Shown: positions 45,652-55,555, numbered from the stretch's first letter. The stretch is DNA of 64,000 nt from an uncultured Lachnospiraceae bacterium (GCA_910585605.1 CAJUFL010000014.1:1-64000); one strand, 5' to 3'. The notes: generated from the sequence alone by a model not told the origin. Made by a program: numbers and translations.

Positions 45652-46515
45652 TCATTCTATTTTATGAATTACAAAATCAACTAATTTTTTTGCGGATATC
45701 TTTGGTGCATATTTCCCGGGCAGACCAAGGCAATGATATGCTCTAAGCCCTAATTTTTCTGCGGAAGCATAGTCCACACCGCCAAGACCGGAAGCAATGT
45801 CGATGATTAATGCATCATTGCTTATTTGTGCTAGTATATCTTTTTTTAATATTACAGAAGGGATTGTATTGTAGATATATTCATACTTATGAATTTTTTC
45901 TTTTAAATGGTAGAAAGGAAGGGGATGAAATCCAAATGCTTCTGCGTATGCAAGTTCTGTTTCACATTGGCTGCATACAGTCACATCGGCATTCATGCCT
46001 TTTAATTTTTCTGCAAGAATTTTACCACATCTGCCATATCCAAGTATAAGGCTTTTACTGCCCTGGATATTAGTTGTCTGATGCTTTAAAGCCTCTAAGA
46101 TAGTGCCTTCTGCTGTTGCTACTGCATTAAAGATAGCAAGCGTTTCATCTGCCATGAAGTCATAACAGTTCACTTCTTTTTTATCACATAAAGCTATAAA
46201 ATCCCTGGGGATGACTCCGCCAAATAAAGTCTGCCCTTTTTCTAAACATAGGTATAAGTCATTTTGTTTTAAGTCCGGCAGGTTTTCTTTAAAAAAGACA
46301 GTCCCATTCTTAAAGAATGGAATACCGCCAATAATACAGTCTGATTTTTCTACGGCCTCCTGCCATGTCTCTGCGTATGTGAGCAGTTCCTTTTCTTTCA
46401 GGGGTATCGTTTGGGTTCCATAGCAGATTACTTTGTATTCCTTTTTTAAAAAATAAGGTATCATGTAAGCATTTCGTATATCTCCACCGAGTAGTGCGAT
46501 ATCATACTGTTTCAT
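45652..46515 (-). CDS. dpaA: Dipicolinate synthase subunit A
   Basis: The 287-residue protein has an N-terminal domain (YDIALLGGDIRNAYMI) and a C-terminal NAD(P)-binding Rossmann domain (SLILGYGRCGKILAEKL), the layout of SpoVFA/DpaA. It works with subunit B in the final step of dipicolinate synthesis. The frame opens at a TTG (46530), but AAGGGA sits in those codons, 7 bases before the ATG at 46515, which is used. A sigma-K promoter is expected but I could not identify one confidently. Confidence 0.95.
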   Translation of the reverse strand: MKQYDIALLGGDIRNAYMIPYFLKKEYKVICYGTQTIPLKEKELLTYAETWQEAVEKSDCIIGGIPFFKNGTVFFKENLPDLKQNDLYLCLEKGQTLFGGVIPRDFIALCDKKEVNCYDFMADETLAIFNAVATAEGTILEALKHQTTNIQGSKSLILGYGRCGKILAEKLKGMNADVTVCSQCETELAYAEAFGFHPLPFYHLKEKIHKYEYIYNTIPSVILKKDILAQISNDALIIDIASGLGGVDYASAEKLGLRAYHCLGLPGKYAPKISAKKLVDFVIHKIE

Positions 46516-46597
46516 AGTGATTCCCTTCAAAAACAGTTCTCTAATTTAAAATATGTATATAGAAACACTTAGGTGTCTGTCCATATATGCATCTAAT

Positions 46598-47911
46598 TCA
46601 TATTTTCCATGTGACAACAAAGGAAGTGAGACCTTCTTTACATTCAACATGAATTTGTCCTTTATGATTTTGCACGATCATTCTGGCGATAGACAGTCCC
46701 AGGCCATAGTGTCCGTTGGTACGGTTTCGTGCTTTATCTCTCCGGTAGAAACGTTCAAACAGCTTTTCCCTGTCTTCTTTAGGAATCGCTTCACCGGTGT
46801 TACTTACCTTAAAAATGATGTGATGAGAAGTTTGTTCCAGTGTAATGTCAACCTGCCCTGGTTTATCTGTGTAGGTCAGGGCATTATCAATTAAAATGAC
46901 AGCAGTCTGTTGAATCTGTTCTTTCACTCCATAAAAAGAAATATCTGGAATAATGTGATACTGCATAGTGATTTGTTTTTCAAAAGCAATGCTTTCTAAA
47001 GGGAGAATCCGTTCTAACAGGGCATCACTGAGGGAAAAGGTATTTTTTTCTTCCTCCACATATGGGGTCTGCTCCAGATGTGACAGTGTAAGTAATGAGG
47101 TAACCAGATGGTGCATCCGGTCACATTCTTTTTTTATATAAGCCAGTTGTTTGTTTGTCCCAATCTGATCTTCCAATAATTCACTATTGGATAAGATAAC
47201 AGCAATAGGGGTTTTTAATTCATGGCTGGCATCCGAGATAAACTGCTTTTGCTTAGCAAAGGCTTCCTCTATCGGATGAACCATAAGTCCGGACAATATA
47301 TAAGATAAAAAAGCAAAGATGATTAAACCGATGATTCCTAATACGATTGAAATCATAAGCAGTTTTTTTCCGCTCTGTGCACCCTGGGTATGGTCGATAA
47401 AAGCGATGACAGTACCATCTTTATTTTTTCGGATGATATAACGCAGATTTCCAAGGGTTCCCTGCTGTTTGCTTTTTCCAAGGAGTTTATCACAGTATTG
47501 TTTGATTTCTTCTTCACTGTAGCTTTCCGACAGAGTGTTTTGAATAGAGATGAGCTGGTTGTCAGAAGAATATCTGGCAAGGATAAAATGGGAGGTGGCA
47601 ATTTCCATACGACGGTTTTCTGGTATATTCGGTTTTTGCATATTCTTATCTCTGGAAGATGTTGTGTCAGAATCCGGTAGCAGATTATCAGGATCTGTTT
47701 TGGAAAGGTCTTCGGAAGCTGGATGGGAATCATCTGGTCTTATTCTATCCGGCTGTGTTTCCCGCTGGAGCAAAAAACGCAGATTATTGTCTGCCTCTGC
47801 CCGGTTATCGGCCCGGAGCCATATATTGATGGCAGTGATAATGCTGATAAAGGTAAGAGAGAGTAATAGCATCATTATAAACATGATGCGCCAGCGTAGT
47901 TTTTTTGTCAT
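46598..47911 (-). CDS. Sensor histidine kinase (OmpR-partner type)
   Basis: The 437-residue protein has two membrane helices (about 8-30 and 185-210) around an extracytoplasmic domain of about 150 residues that includes an acidic, Asp/Ser/Pro-rich stretch. The HisKA motif is FISDASHELKTPIA; the HATPase has VILIDNALTYT, FERFYRRDKARN and YGLGLSIARMIV. It appears intact. Its partner regulator just upstream is truncated, so the pair is probably non-functional or the kinase signals to another regulator. Confidence 0.9.
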   Translation of the reverse strand: MTKKLRWRIMFIMMLLLSLTFISIITAINIWLRADNRAEADNNLRFLLQRETQPDRIRPDDSHPASEDLSKTDPDNLLPDSDTTSSRDKNMQKPNIPENRRMEIATSHFILARYSSDNQLISIQNTLSESYSEEEIKQYCDKLLGKSKQQGTLGNLRYIIRKNKDGTVIAFIDHTQGAQSGKKLLMISIVLGIIGLIIFAFLSYILSGLMVHPIEEAFAKQKQFISDASHELKTPIAVILSNSELLEDQIGTNKQLAYIKKECDRMHHLVTSLLTLSHLEQTPYVEEEKNTFSLSDALLERILPLESIAFEKQITMQYHIIPDISFYGVKEQIQQTAVILIDNALTYTDKPGQVDITLEQTSHHIIFKVSNTGEAIPKEDREKLFERFYRRDKARNRTNGHYGLGLSIARMIVQNHKGQIHVECKEGLTSFVVTWKI

Positions 47912-47966
47912 ATTGTATTCATTCCTTTCGTTCCATTCCGGGTATAAAATATTCTTGCTGCATGCA

Positions 47967-48236
47967 TTATGTTTTTTTCAGCATATAGCCAAGCTTCCTT
48001 ATCGTCTGAATTGAAACTTCTGATTTTAAATAGAGGAGTTTTTTTCGGAGAAAGGAAATATACACTTCTACATTGTTGTATTCTGTATTCGTGTCATATC
48101 CCCATATTTTTTCAATAATCTGTTCCCGGCTGATGATCTGTCCTGCATTTCGGAGCAGATATTCCATAAGCTGGTATTCCTTGCCATTTAAAGGTAAATG
48201 ACTGCCATTGGTTTTACAACATACCTTGTTCCCTGA
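47967..48236 (-). pseudogene. Truncated OmpR-type response regulator (C-terminal DNA-binding domain only)
   Basis: An ATG at 48167 gives a 66-residue piece (MEYLLRNAGQIISREQIIEKIWGYD and the VYISFLRKK recognition helix). The same frame continues upstream as CCKTNGSHLPLNGKEYQL to about 48236, which matches the start of the winged-helix domain of OmpR regulators. The whole receiver domain with its phospho-Asp is missing; at about 48240 the sequence changes to a fragment of an unrelated surface-protein gene on the other strand. It lies 55 bases before the histidine kinase, its former partner. Confidence 0.85.
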
Positions 48237-48242
48237 GTTTTT

Positions 48243-49187
48243 GCAGGACTGTCACAGGCAAACGGGGTGATTACAGCGACAACAGAGGGTATGATTACCG
48301 GAACAACTGCGGATATGGAATATGCGGATTCGGAAAATGCAGTGGTATGGATGGCTTGTAACGATGGAAATACAAAGGCAGCCGCTGGTACATGGTATGT
48401 AAGATTTAAAGAGACAGAAGATACTTATGCAAGTCCCACTGCAAAAGTAGAAGTAACGGAAACGACAAAAACAGAGGAGACAACAGATTCCACAGAAAGA
48501 ACAAATGGAGATAACATAAAGGCTGGTGAATTTGTCAGTATTATAGGTCCTTCCGGAAGCGGGAAATCCACATTAATGAATATGATAGGTTGTCTGGATA
48601 TAGCAGATGAAGGCAGTTATTATTTAGACGGAATTGCGATTGAAGAATATTCCGAAGACGATCTGGCCAGGATTCGGAATGCGAAGATTGGATTTGTATT
48701 CCAAAACTTTAATCTGCTGAATAAACTGTCGGCGCAGGAAAATGTGGAATTGCCATTAATATATAAGAAAATGGCAAAAAAAGAGCGTGAGCAGCTTGTG
48801 TCAGAGGCTTTAAGCCAGGTGAAGTTGGAAGAAAGAAAAGAACATAAACCCATGGAGTTATCTGGCGGACAGCAGCAAAGAGTTGCCATAGCACGAGCAT
48901 TGGTAACCAGTCCTGCCATGATTTTAGCAGATGAGCCTACCGGTAATCTGGATACTGGAACAGGGGAGGAAATCATGTCCTTATTTCATGAACTCCATGC
49001 AAGAGGAAATACAATTGTTCTGATTACCCATGATGAGAAGGTGGCAGATCAGGCAGATCGGAAAATCCGGATTCTGGATGGGCGGGTACAGGAGTTCATT
49101 TCCGTGGCAGAAAGTCATGCAGGCATACCTGTACAAATATTTGGTGACAGCCGCGGGGATATTGATTTCCAAATGGGGCATAAATGA
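48243..49187 (+). pseudogene. Chimeric ABC ATPase: surface-protein fragment joined to a MacB-type ATPase lacking its N-terminus
   Basis: The frame opens just after a TGA at 48234 and has no ATG near; the first possible start is GTG 48267, without a good ribosome site. The first 80 residues (GMITGTTADMEYA, AAAGTWYVRFKETEDTYASP) match the repeat domain of Firmicutes cell-surface proteins. From about residue 82 it is an ABC ATPase: Walker A GPSGSGKST (94-102), signature LSGGQQQRV, Walker B MILADEPTGNLD and switch His in LITHDEK. The first 30 residues of a normal ATPase, with strand 1 and the A-loop aromatic residue, are missing. The C-terminal tail after DGRVQE is also unusual. It may be translated but is probably impaired. 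Confidence 0.75.
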
Positions 49188-49268
49188 TAATTGCAACTGT
49201 ATATTTTCAGGGACAAAAAAACAGAGTTTACAATTATCTAAAAGATATAGAAGAAGGAGAATTGATAT

Positions 49269-50447
49269 ATGATAATTCAGTCGGTAAAAATGGCAGTTAG
49301 TTCTATTCTTTCCAATAAAATGCGTACCTTTCTTACCATGCTTGGCATGATTATCGGGGTTATGTCCTTAGTGGTACTGGTATCTATCGTAAATGGTGCC
49401 ACGAATGAGGTGACGGACTCTATTTCCAGGATTGGTACCAATCTGCTGACCATACAGATACAGGATGACAAAGGTTCGCCTTTTACATTGTCAGAAGTAA
49501 ATTCGCTGGCACAAAAGGAGTCGGTGGCAGGCACAGCTCCCATTTCACAGGGAAACGGAACTGTAAAATATGCAAGGAATAATTCCTCTGCTACTTTGTA
49601 TGGTACGACAGGAGCTTATTATGACATTCGGGGACTTTCTCTGGCAAAAGGGCGTTTTTTTAAAAATGCAGATGTCAGTCAGGGGACTTTTGTAGTAGTT
49701 ATAAATACAACAGCGGCAGAAGAATTATTTGGAAATACGAATGTAGTGGGCGAAATCATCTCTATAGATGGTTATCATTTCACTGTTATCGGTGTGCTGG
49801 AGGAGGAGGATACTGCCATTGGCAATCAATCGGAACGTCTGGAGGCTTATATTCCATTTAATGTGTTATCTAAAATAAAGGGAACGAGCCGGGAGGTGAG
49901 CAGTTTTTATGTTTCTTCAGCGGATGAAAACAGTATGGATTATGTGGAGAAAGAGATAACGGAATATATGTATGAACGTTTGCAGGGGGATACCGATGCA
50001 TTTTCAGTTGTGAATGCATCTACTATTTTGGAAACTATGAGCAGTGTAAATGATACCATGAAATGGATGTTAGGAGGTATTGCTGCTATTTCTCTATTGG
50101 TGGGCGGAATTGGGATTATGAATATTATGCTGGTATCTGTTACGGAACGGACCAAGGAAATCGGAATACGAAAAGCGGTTGGGGCCAGAAAACAAGCAAT
50201 TTTAGTACAGTTTTTAATTGAAGCTCTGCTTGTCAGTGTTATGGGCTGCCTTATAGGGATTGGATTATCTGCGCTTATAGTGTTTGGCATTAATCATATG
50301 TCGACATCTTTATCTGCAAGCTTGTCAGCAGATGTTATATTGGCTGCCATTGGATTTTCTATGCTGATTGGTATTGTATTTGGAATTTATCCCGCATACA
50401 AAGCAGCCAATAAACGTCCAATAGAAGCATTGAGGTATACAATATAG
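49269..50447 (+). CDS. MacB-type ABC permease
   Basis: The 392-residue protein has an N-terminal membrane helix with the conserved ILSNKMRTFLTMLGMIIGV, a MacB_PCD extracytoplasmic domain (about 45-240) and three C-terminal helices with GGIGIMNIMLVSVTERTKEIGIRKAVGA. It is intact and would pair with the ATPase upstream (81 bases away), whose N-terminus is damaged. GAAGGAGAATTG lies before the ATG. No adaptor (membrane fusion) protein is encoded here. Confidence 0.92.
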   Translation: MIIQSVKMAVSSILSNKMRTFLTMLGMIIGVMSLVVLVSIVNGATNEVTDSISRIGTNLLTIQIQDDKGSPFTLSEVNSLAQKESVAGTAPISQGNGTVKYARNNSSATLYGTTGAYYDIRGLSLAKGRFFKNADVSQGTFVVVINTTAAEELFGNTNVVGEIISIDGYHFTVIGVLEEEDTAIGNQSERLEAYIPFNVLSKIKGTSREVSSFYVSSADENSMDYVEKEITEYMYERLQGDTDAFSVVNASTILETMSSVNDTMKWMLGGIAAISLLVGGIGIMNIMLVSVTERTKEIGIRKAVGARKQAILVQFLIEALLVSVMGCLIGIGLSALIVFGINHMSTSLSASLSADVILAAIGFSMLIGIVFGIYPAYKAANKRPIEALRYTI

Positions 50448-50528
50448 GCATATGCTGGTTAAACGGCTGTGTATCCCGCAGACTTACATCAACAAGGGAC
50501 GTCAGAATGGAATCAGTGAACTGAAAGA

Positions 50529-50571
50529 GGGATGCCACATAAAGTAAAACTTTAATGTGGCATCCCTTTTT
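50529..50571. terminator. Terminator after the MacB-type permease
   Basis: A perfect 12-bp stem (GGGATGCCACAT / ATGTGGCATCCC) with a 14-base loop is followed by TTTTT on the plus strand. The convergent PurF-like gene may also end here. Confidence 0.85.
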
Positions 50572-50585
50572 CAATTCTTGATTTT

Positions 50586-51995
50586 TTATTCTTTTCCGTT
50601 CCAGCAGTAGGTACATAAATTTTCTTCAGGAAGCCCTACGGCTGCTAATAAATCGTCTAACCGGTTGTAGCGAAGAGTAGTGAAATTGAGTTCTTTACGG
50701 ATTTCCTCTACCATCTGGTCATACTTTGGTGATTCCGGGTCTGTGTATTGTTGTAATATTTCTTCGGAGACATTTTCCGTACCTTCTAATTTGGCGATTA
50801 CCCGTCGGGTGATCAAATCCATTTCGGAAGAGGAACGGGAGAAATTCAGATATTTACAGCCATATAACAGAGGGGGACAGGCAGGGCGGATATGAACTTC
50901 TTTTGCACCGCTCTGATATAAAAATTCTGTGGTTTCCCGAAGCTGGGTTCCCCGGACGATGGAATCATCGATCAATAACAGGCTTTTATCTTTAATCAGG
51001 TCATGAACGGCTATCAGCTTCATTTTGGCAATCAGATTCCGTTTGCTCTGAATGGTAGGCATGAAGGAGCGGGGCCAGGTTGGTGTGTATTTGATAAACG
51101 GTCTGGAAAAAGGAATGCCGGAAGTATTGGAATATCCTACAGCATGGGCAGTTCCAGAATCGGGTACACCTGCAACGATGTCAGGTTTTACGTTATCTCT
51201 TTTAGCAAGGGAGGCGCCACAGTTATAACGCATCTGTTCCACGCTGACTCCCTCATATGAGCTGGATGGATAACCGTAATATACCCATAGGAAAGTACAG
51301 ATTTTCATATCTTTTCCCGGAGCCACTAAGGTTTTTACGCCTTCTCTAGTTATAATGTCGATTTCGCCAGGTCCTAATTCCTTGTAGTCTTCATATCCGA
51401 GATTGCGGTAGGCAAAATCTTCGAACGTAAGACAGTAGGCATCTTCCTTTTTTCCGATTACAAGGGGAGTTCTGCCATATTTATCCCTTGCAGCATAGAT
51501 GCCCTTTGGTGTCATGACCATTATGGTTAAAGACCCATCAATTAATTCCAGAGCATAGTGAATACCGTCAATGATATTCTTTTTTTGATTGATGATTGCA
51601 GCAACCAGTTCCGTGGGATTGATATCGCCTCCGCTCATCTCCAGGAAATGGGAATTTCCGTTACTGAAAATGGTATTTACGATGTCATCCGTATTGTTAA
51701 TCTTGCTGACGGTCGTAATTGCATAGGTTCCATGGTGGGAACGTACGATCAGGGGCTGAGGCTCATAGTCTGAGATACAGCCAATGCCCATATAGCCTTC
51801 CATTTCCTGAACATCTTTATCAAATTTGGTACGGAAAGGGGCATTTTCAATGTTATGAATAGAACGGTCAAAGCCTTTTTCTCCATATACTGCAAGACCA
51901 CCGCGTCTTGTACCTAAATGGGAATGATAATCCGTTCCGAAAAATAAATCAAACATACAGTCTTCTTTTGCGACAACTCCAAAAAATCCACCCAT
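50586..51995 (-). CDS. PurF paralogue lacking the catalytic cysteine
   Basis: This 469-residue protein matches amidophosphoribosyltransferases along its length: a class II amidotransferase domain, then a phosphoribosyltransferase domain with the PRPP loop LLLIDDSIVRGTQ. Cys residues are kept in KICTF, YGCKYL and CTYC, matching the four 4Fe-4S ligands of Bacillus-type PurF. The N-terminus reads M-G-G-F-F-G-V where PurF has Cys-Gly-Val-Phe-Gly, so the nucleophile is Gly. LQHRGQES is replaced by LGTRRGG. GAGGAG is placed well for this start and no upstream Cys is in frame. It cannot hydrolyse glutamine by the usual mechanism; it may use ammonia, act on another substrate or be regulatory. purF at 25513 is the normal enzyme. 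Confidence 0.88.
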   Translation of the reverse strand: MGGFFGVVAKEDCMFDLFFGTDYHSHLGTRRGGLAVYGEKGFDRSIHNIENAPFRTKFDKDVQEMEGYMGIGCISDYEPQPLIVRSHHGTYAITTVSKINNTDDIVNTIFSNGNSHFLEMSGGDINPTELVAAIINQKKNIIDGIHYALELIDGSLTIMVMTPKGIYAARDKYGRTPLVIGKKEDAYCLTFEDFAYRNLGYEDYKELGPGEIDIITREGVKTLVAPGKDMKICTFLWVYYGYPSSSYEGVSVEQMRYNCGASLAKRDNVKPDIVAGVPDSGTAHAVGYSNTSGIPFSRPFIKYTPTWPRSFMPTIQSKRNLIAKMKLIAVHDLIKDKSLLLIDDSIVRGTQLRETTEFLYQSGAKEVHIRPACPPLLYGCKYLNFSRSSSEMDLITRRVIAKLEGTENVSEEILQQYTDPESPKYDQMVEEIRKELNFTTLRYNRLDDLLAAVGLPEENLCTYCWNGKE

Positions 51996-52136
51996 GATTT
52001 TCTCCTCTTGTATCCATTATTTCTATTGGCAATGATGAAAGCAGGTATAACATGCCTGTTGTGGCATGGGTACTGACTTCTGCCAAAATAGAGTATAACA
52101 AGCAATAGTATAACTGGCAAGAAAAAATTGCAGAAT

Positions 52137-53135
52137 TCACATATTGTTATTTTCATATTGACCGAAATAGAAAGAATTTTGTAACTGTTTTTGCTTCTGA
52201 AGCCGTTGTTTTATCTGCTGCAAGAAAGGTTCATTGCCAAGTACCTCTATCATAGGACCAAAGGATAGAACTTCAATCAGCAGTTCCGTCTCCACTTTCT
52301 TATTATAGTAGATAAGACATTCATAAGTATGTGCATCAATTTTTCTTGTATTTTTCTCATAGTTGGCAAACTGAAGCATTGTGCGTTCCAGAGCGTTGCG
52401 TTCAGTGCGAATGAGAAGCCTGACGGGTTCATTGTAATAATCGGCACGAATACTTTTGTTGATGTCCGGAGGCTTTTTTGCAAAAGCAGGCAGCAGTGTT
52501 ACTTCTTTCATACGGTTCAGGTTAAGGATTTCAATGCGGTTTTTGTTTTTGGCAGACTGTTCGATTCCCAGTAGGCGGAATTTATCATTTTTAATGGAAT
52601 ATTCGAGACGACAGGGCAGATAATGATGATGCACCCGGTGGTTTGTTTTGGATTCATAGGAGATATCCACATATTGGTTATGGGAAATGGCAGTTACCAG
52701 GGTACGGAAATGCTTCTGATAGTCCGCATTTTCATAGTCATCTCTGTTTGAAAACCGGTCATAATAATAAAAGTCACCAGGTTTCCAGAGAACGGGAACA
52801 TCTTCAAATAAATCCTGTAAGTGTTTTAATTCATCTGCATCAAAAAACAACTGTATCCTCTCATCCTGTAGTATTGTCTTTATGTAAGCTTTTTGGAGCA
52901 GGGTTAGGGGAACATAAAAATCTTTTGAGATTTTGGATAAAAAAACGCCATCTTTTTCCTTTAACAAATCCCATTCCCTGTTTTTGAGTTTGGGGATAAG
53001 GTATAAAAGACTTTCTTCATAACCGATTTCTGAAATACCAGTCTGAAGTTCTGTAAGGGTAAATGCGGACTGGTTTGTCAATATGGACTGCATAATCTGA
53101 TAATAGCAGTTATATGTCTCTGAAAATAGATTCAT
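52137..53135 (-). CDS. WYL-domain transcriptional regulator, first of a pair
   Basis: The 332-residue protein has an N-terminal DNA-binding-like region and a WYL domain from about residue 140 (ISHNQYVDISYESK, then YLPCRLEYSIKNDKFRLLGI). A WCX-like C-terminal part ends near VLSFGPMIEVLGNEPFLQQI. WYL proteins sense small ligands or nucleic acid and regulate defence, DNA damage and other systems. A second WYL gene lies 74 bases upstream on the same strand, a probable operon. I see no defence gene in the immediate neighbourhood. Confidence 0.8.
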   Translation of the reverse strand: MNLFSETYNCYYQIMQSILTNQSAFTLTELQTGISEIGYEESLLYLIPKLKNREWDLLKEKDGVFLSKISKDFYVPLTLLQKAYIKTILQDERIQLFFDADELKHLQDLFEDVPVLWKPGDFYYYDRFSNRDDYENADYQKHFRTLVTAISHNQYVDISYESKTNHRVHHHYLPCRLEYSIKNDKFRLLGIEQSAKNKNRIEILNLNRMKEVTLLPAFAKKPPDINKSIRADYYNEPVRLLIRTERNALERTMLQFANYEKNTRKIDAHTYECLIYYNKKVETELLIEVLSFGPMIEVLGNEPFLQQIKQRLQKQKQLQNSFYFGQYENNNM

Positions 53136-53209
53136 GGAATTCTCCTATATCGGGCTGATATTGCCTATACTTCAAAGTGATGAGTTTCATAATCATATAA
53201 ATAAATATT

Positions 53210-54442
53210 TTAAATATCATAGAGCCGGTACATATTTTCCATATCTCCATAAAAGTGATTTTTTAAACGGTCATGGCTGCAATTGATATCTATAATGCGT
53301 CCGGTAAAAGTACGGATCCATGGAAGCATTTCATTACTGTCAAATACTTCCTTTTCATAGGTATAGGTATTCCTGCCTATATGGGTTATGATGCCACCTT
53401 TTCCTTCTCGTTTTAGACGTTCTATAATGAAGGCTTCAGAGTCTTCCAAGATATGCAGGGTAAGCTTAACGGTTTCGGTATGCTGTTTCTGACCGTTTTC
53501 AAAGGATACCCCCCATATATAAGGATGGTTCCGCTCTAATGCGGCCCGGAGTTCATCATAATTTTCCGATGGTTTCGTTATCTCTGCTTTTTTTATGGAG
53601 TCCATGCGTAGACAGTGAAAACGCCTGGATTTAGCAGAATACAGGCAGCAAAACCTTCTTCCGGTCCGGGTACTGATAAAAATCTGAAGGGGAACACCGT
53701 TATAGATAATCTCCTTGCTGTTTTTAGAGCTTTTTGTAAACAGTCTTACCATACAATGTTCCTGCATGGCTTCTAATATGTCTAGTAAAACCTCATCTTC
53801 TAATGTATGTACAAAAAAACTGTGTTTCACACGGAATATATGGTTTTCCATGGAAACGGTATCTAAAATTGTGTTGCCGGCAATTCCCAAGGGTGTGCTA
53901 AACTGATAAAATCGAATGGCATTTTCCAGCATGGGAAATGTATTCAAAATGTTTTGAAAATTGGGATTTTTCCGATATAGAAGCTCCTTTCCCTGTTTTT
54001 CTTTTTGAAGGATACCCTCTTTTACATAGGCGTTACATTTTCTGCGTACCATTTGTACGTCAAAGAATACGTCGTAAGTATCCAATATGCCGTCGGTTAT
54101 AGTTTCAATAGTCAGTCCTTTTTTATCACTGAGAAAGTCCAGCAGGAAAAAATGCAGCATGATATCATTATCCGTAAAGCTTTTGGTTTTCCAGACACGG
54201 TAGAGAGGATTGGTGTCAAGCATGTTGCTGTCAATGCCAAGGGAGATATTTTTCCCCTTTTCAGTATAGTCCTGTTTGACAAATCCAGCCAGCCAGCTTT
54301 CAATCCGGCGGCGTTCATTGTCATATGTTCTGGGGCTTTTTTCTTTGAACTCGTCTCTGGTCTTAAAGCCATATACAAAGAAGTCACGTACATATTCCCT
54401 TGTCTTTGGAAAGCTTTTTATTAGTTCCCTGAAATCTGACAT
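53210..54442 (-). CDS. WYL-domain transcriptional regulator, second of a pair
   Basis: The 410-residue protein is larger than its neighbour. An N-terminal section (about 1-130) includes RDEFKEKSPRTYDNERRRIESWL, which resembles a DNA-binding or dimerising helix pair. The WYL-like core begins near 230 (HCMVRLFTKSSKNSKEIIYNGVP, RTGRRFCCLYSAKSRRF) and the C-terminal part ends ...FLPWIRTF-like, typical of a WCX domain. The two proteins are only distantly similar; they may act as a heterodimer. Confidence 0.78.
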   Translation of the reverse strand: MSDFRELIKSFPKTREYVRDFFVYGFKTRDEFKEKSPRTYDNERRRIESWLAGFVKQDYTEKGKNISLGIDSNMLDTNPLYRVWKTKSFTDNDIMLHFFLLDFLSDKKGLTIETITDGILDTYDVFFDVQMVRRKCNAYVKEGILQKEKQGKELLYRKNPNFQNILNTFPMLENAIRFYQFSTPLGIAGNTILDTVSMENHIFRVKHSFFVHTLEDEVLLDILEAMQEHCMVRLFTKSSKNSKEIIYNGVPLQIFISTRTGRRFCCLYSAKSRRFHCLRMDSIKKAEITKPSENYDELRAALERNHPYIWGVSFENGQKQHTETVKLTLHILEDSEAFIIERLKREGKGGIITHIGRNTYTYEKEVFDSNEMLPWIRTFTGRIIDINCSHDRLKNHFYGDMENMYRLYDI

Positions 54443-54544
54443 TTTTTAACTGTCCTTTCATAAAATTTAATAAATGAATACGTTCATAATATGGGGATAT
54501 TGTAACACAATAGAGGAAAATAAAAAATACTGATGTTACCTAAG

Positions 54545-55303
54545 TTATTGTTCCGTAAAATGAATACGAAAGCAGGAATCCTGGTATTGCTTTGGCGTCA
54601 TGCCGGTCTCTTTTTTGAACACACTGATAAAATGGCTGTGGGAGGAGAAGGAGAGGTAGTTTCCGATATCCACACAAGAGTAATCAGAGTATGCCAGCAT
54701 GTTCCGTGCAGCTTCCAGACGGCGTTTCATAATATAATCTCCAAGGGTCATGCCGGTTTCTTTTTTAAATAATCCGCAAAGATACGTCTTATTCAGTCCA
54801 ACAGTTCCTGCGATTTCTTCTAATTTAATCTTTTCATGTAAATGTTCGTAGACATAATCCATGGTCAGGATGACAGGTTTTGAAAGAATCGTTTCTTTTT
54901 TCAGCTGCTTCATTTTTTTGGTATAATCTGTGATTACCAGTTCATGAAGCTGGTCGATTTCGGCTTCCTTCTGGCAGGTATCCAGCTTGCGAATGTAAAT
55001 ATCACTTAAGGTATAGGCATTCTCCGGCAGCATGCCTCCTTCAATGCAAAAACGTGTGATCAGGGCGATCGTGATGATCAAATGGTATTTCAGGTTGCGC
55101 AGATTGTTGTCAGACAGCCGTCCAAGCTGTTCATTTCTAAGGGGCACCATAAGACGTCTGACTTCACGCAGATTGCCGTCTTTTACTGCATTATAAAAGG
55201 CAAATTCTTTTTCAAAGGTTAGGTGTGAAATATTGTATTCTCTATTTATAAACTGGGCATGGGTCAATGCTCTGTTTGAGTGGAAATCCGGTTCTGGTGC
55301 CAT
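54545..55303 (-). CDS. AraC family transcriptional regulator
   Basis: The 252-residue protein ends in a double helix-turn-helix: IKLEEIAGTVGLNKTYLCGLFKKETGMTLGDYI, then CVDIGNYLSFSSHSHFISVFKKETGMTPKQY. The N-terminal 130 residues are helical and resemble the ligand or dimerisation part of AraC proteins without a cupin. It is divergent from GH5 and GH16 genes, the usual position of a local activator of carbohydrate use. GAAAGGAG lies before the ATG. Confidence 0.92.
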   Translation of the reverse strand: MAPEPDFHSNRALTHAQFINREYNISHLTFEKEFAFYNAVKDGNLREVRRLMVPLRNEQLGRLSDNNLRNLKYHLIITIALITRFCIEGGMLPENAYTLSDIYIRKLDTCQKEAEIDQLHELVITDYTKKMKQLKKETILSKPVILTMDYVYEHLHEKIKLEEIAGTVGLNKTYLCGLFKKETGMTLGDYIMKRRLEAARNMLAYSDYSCVDIGNYLSFSSHSHFISVFKKETGMTPKQYQDSCFRIHFTEQ

Positions 55304-55555
55304 GTCAGATGTCTCCTTTCGCAGGTTCGTTTAATAGGTGATTGGGATTATAGTGGAAACCAGGCGTTATGATCTGGTCAGTGTAAATTTTATTAATAAA
55401 AAAAGAATAACATCCATAAAGGGAAAATACAAGAATATTTTGATAAAAAAAAGAAAAATTTGATATATGAAAAAAGGTGAGAATGATAGATTAAAGATAC
55501 ATAAAATAGTAGTGAAAATACCAGTTAGTTCTATATCTGAGAAAGGAGGGCGAAT

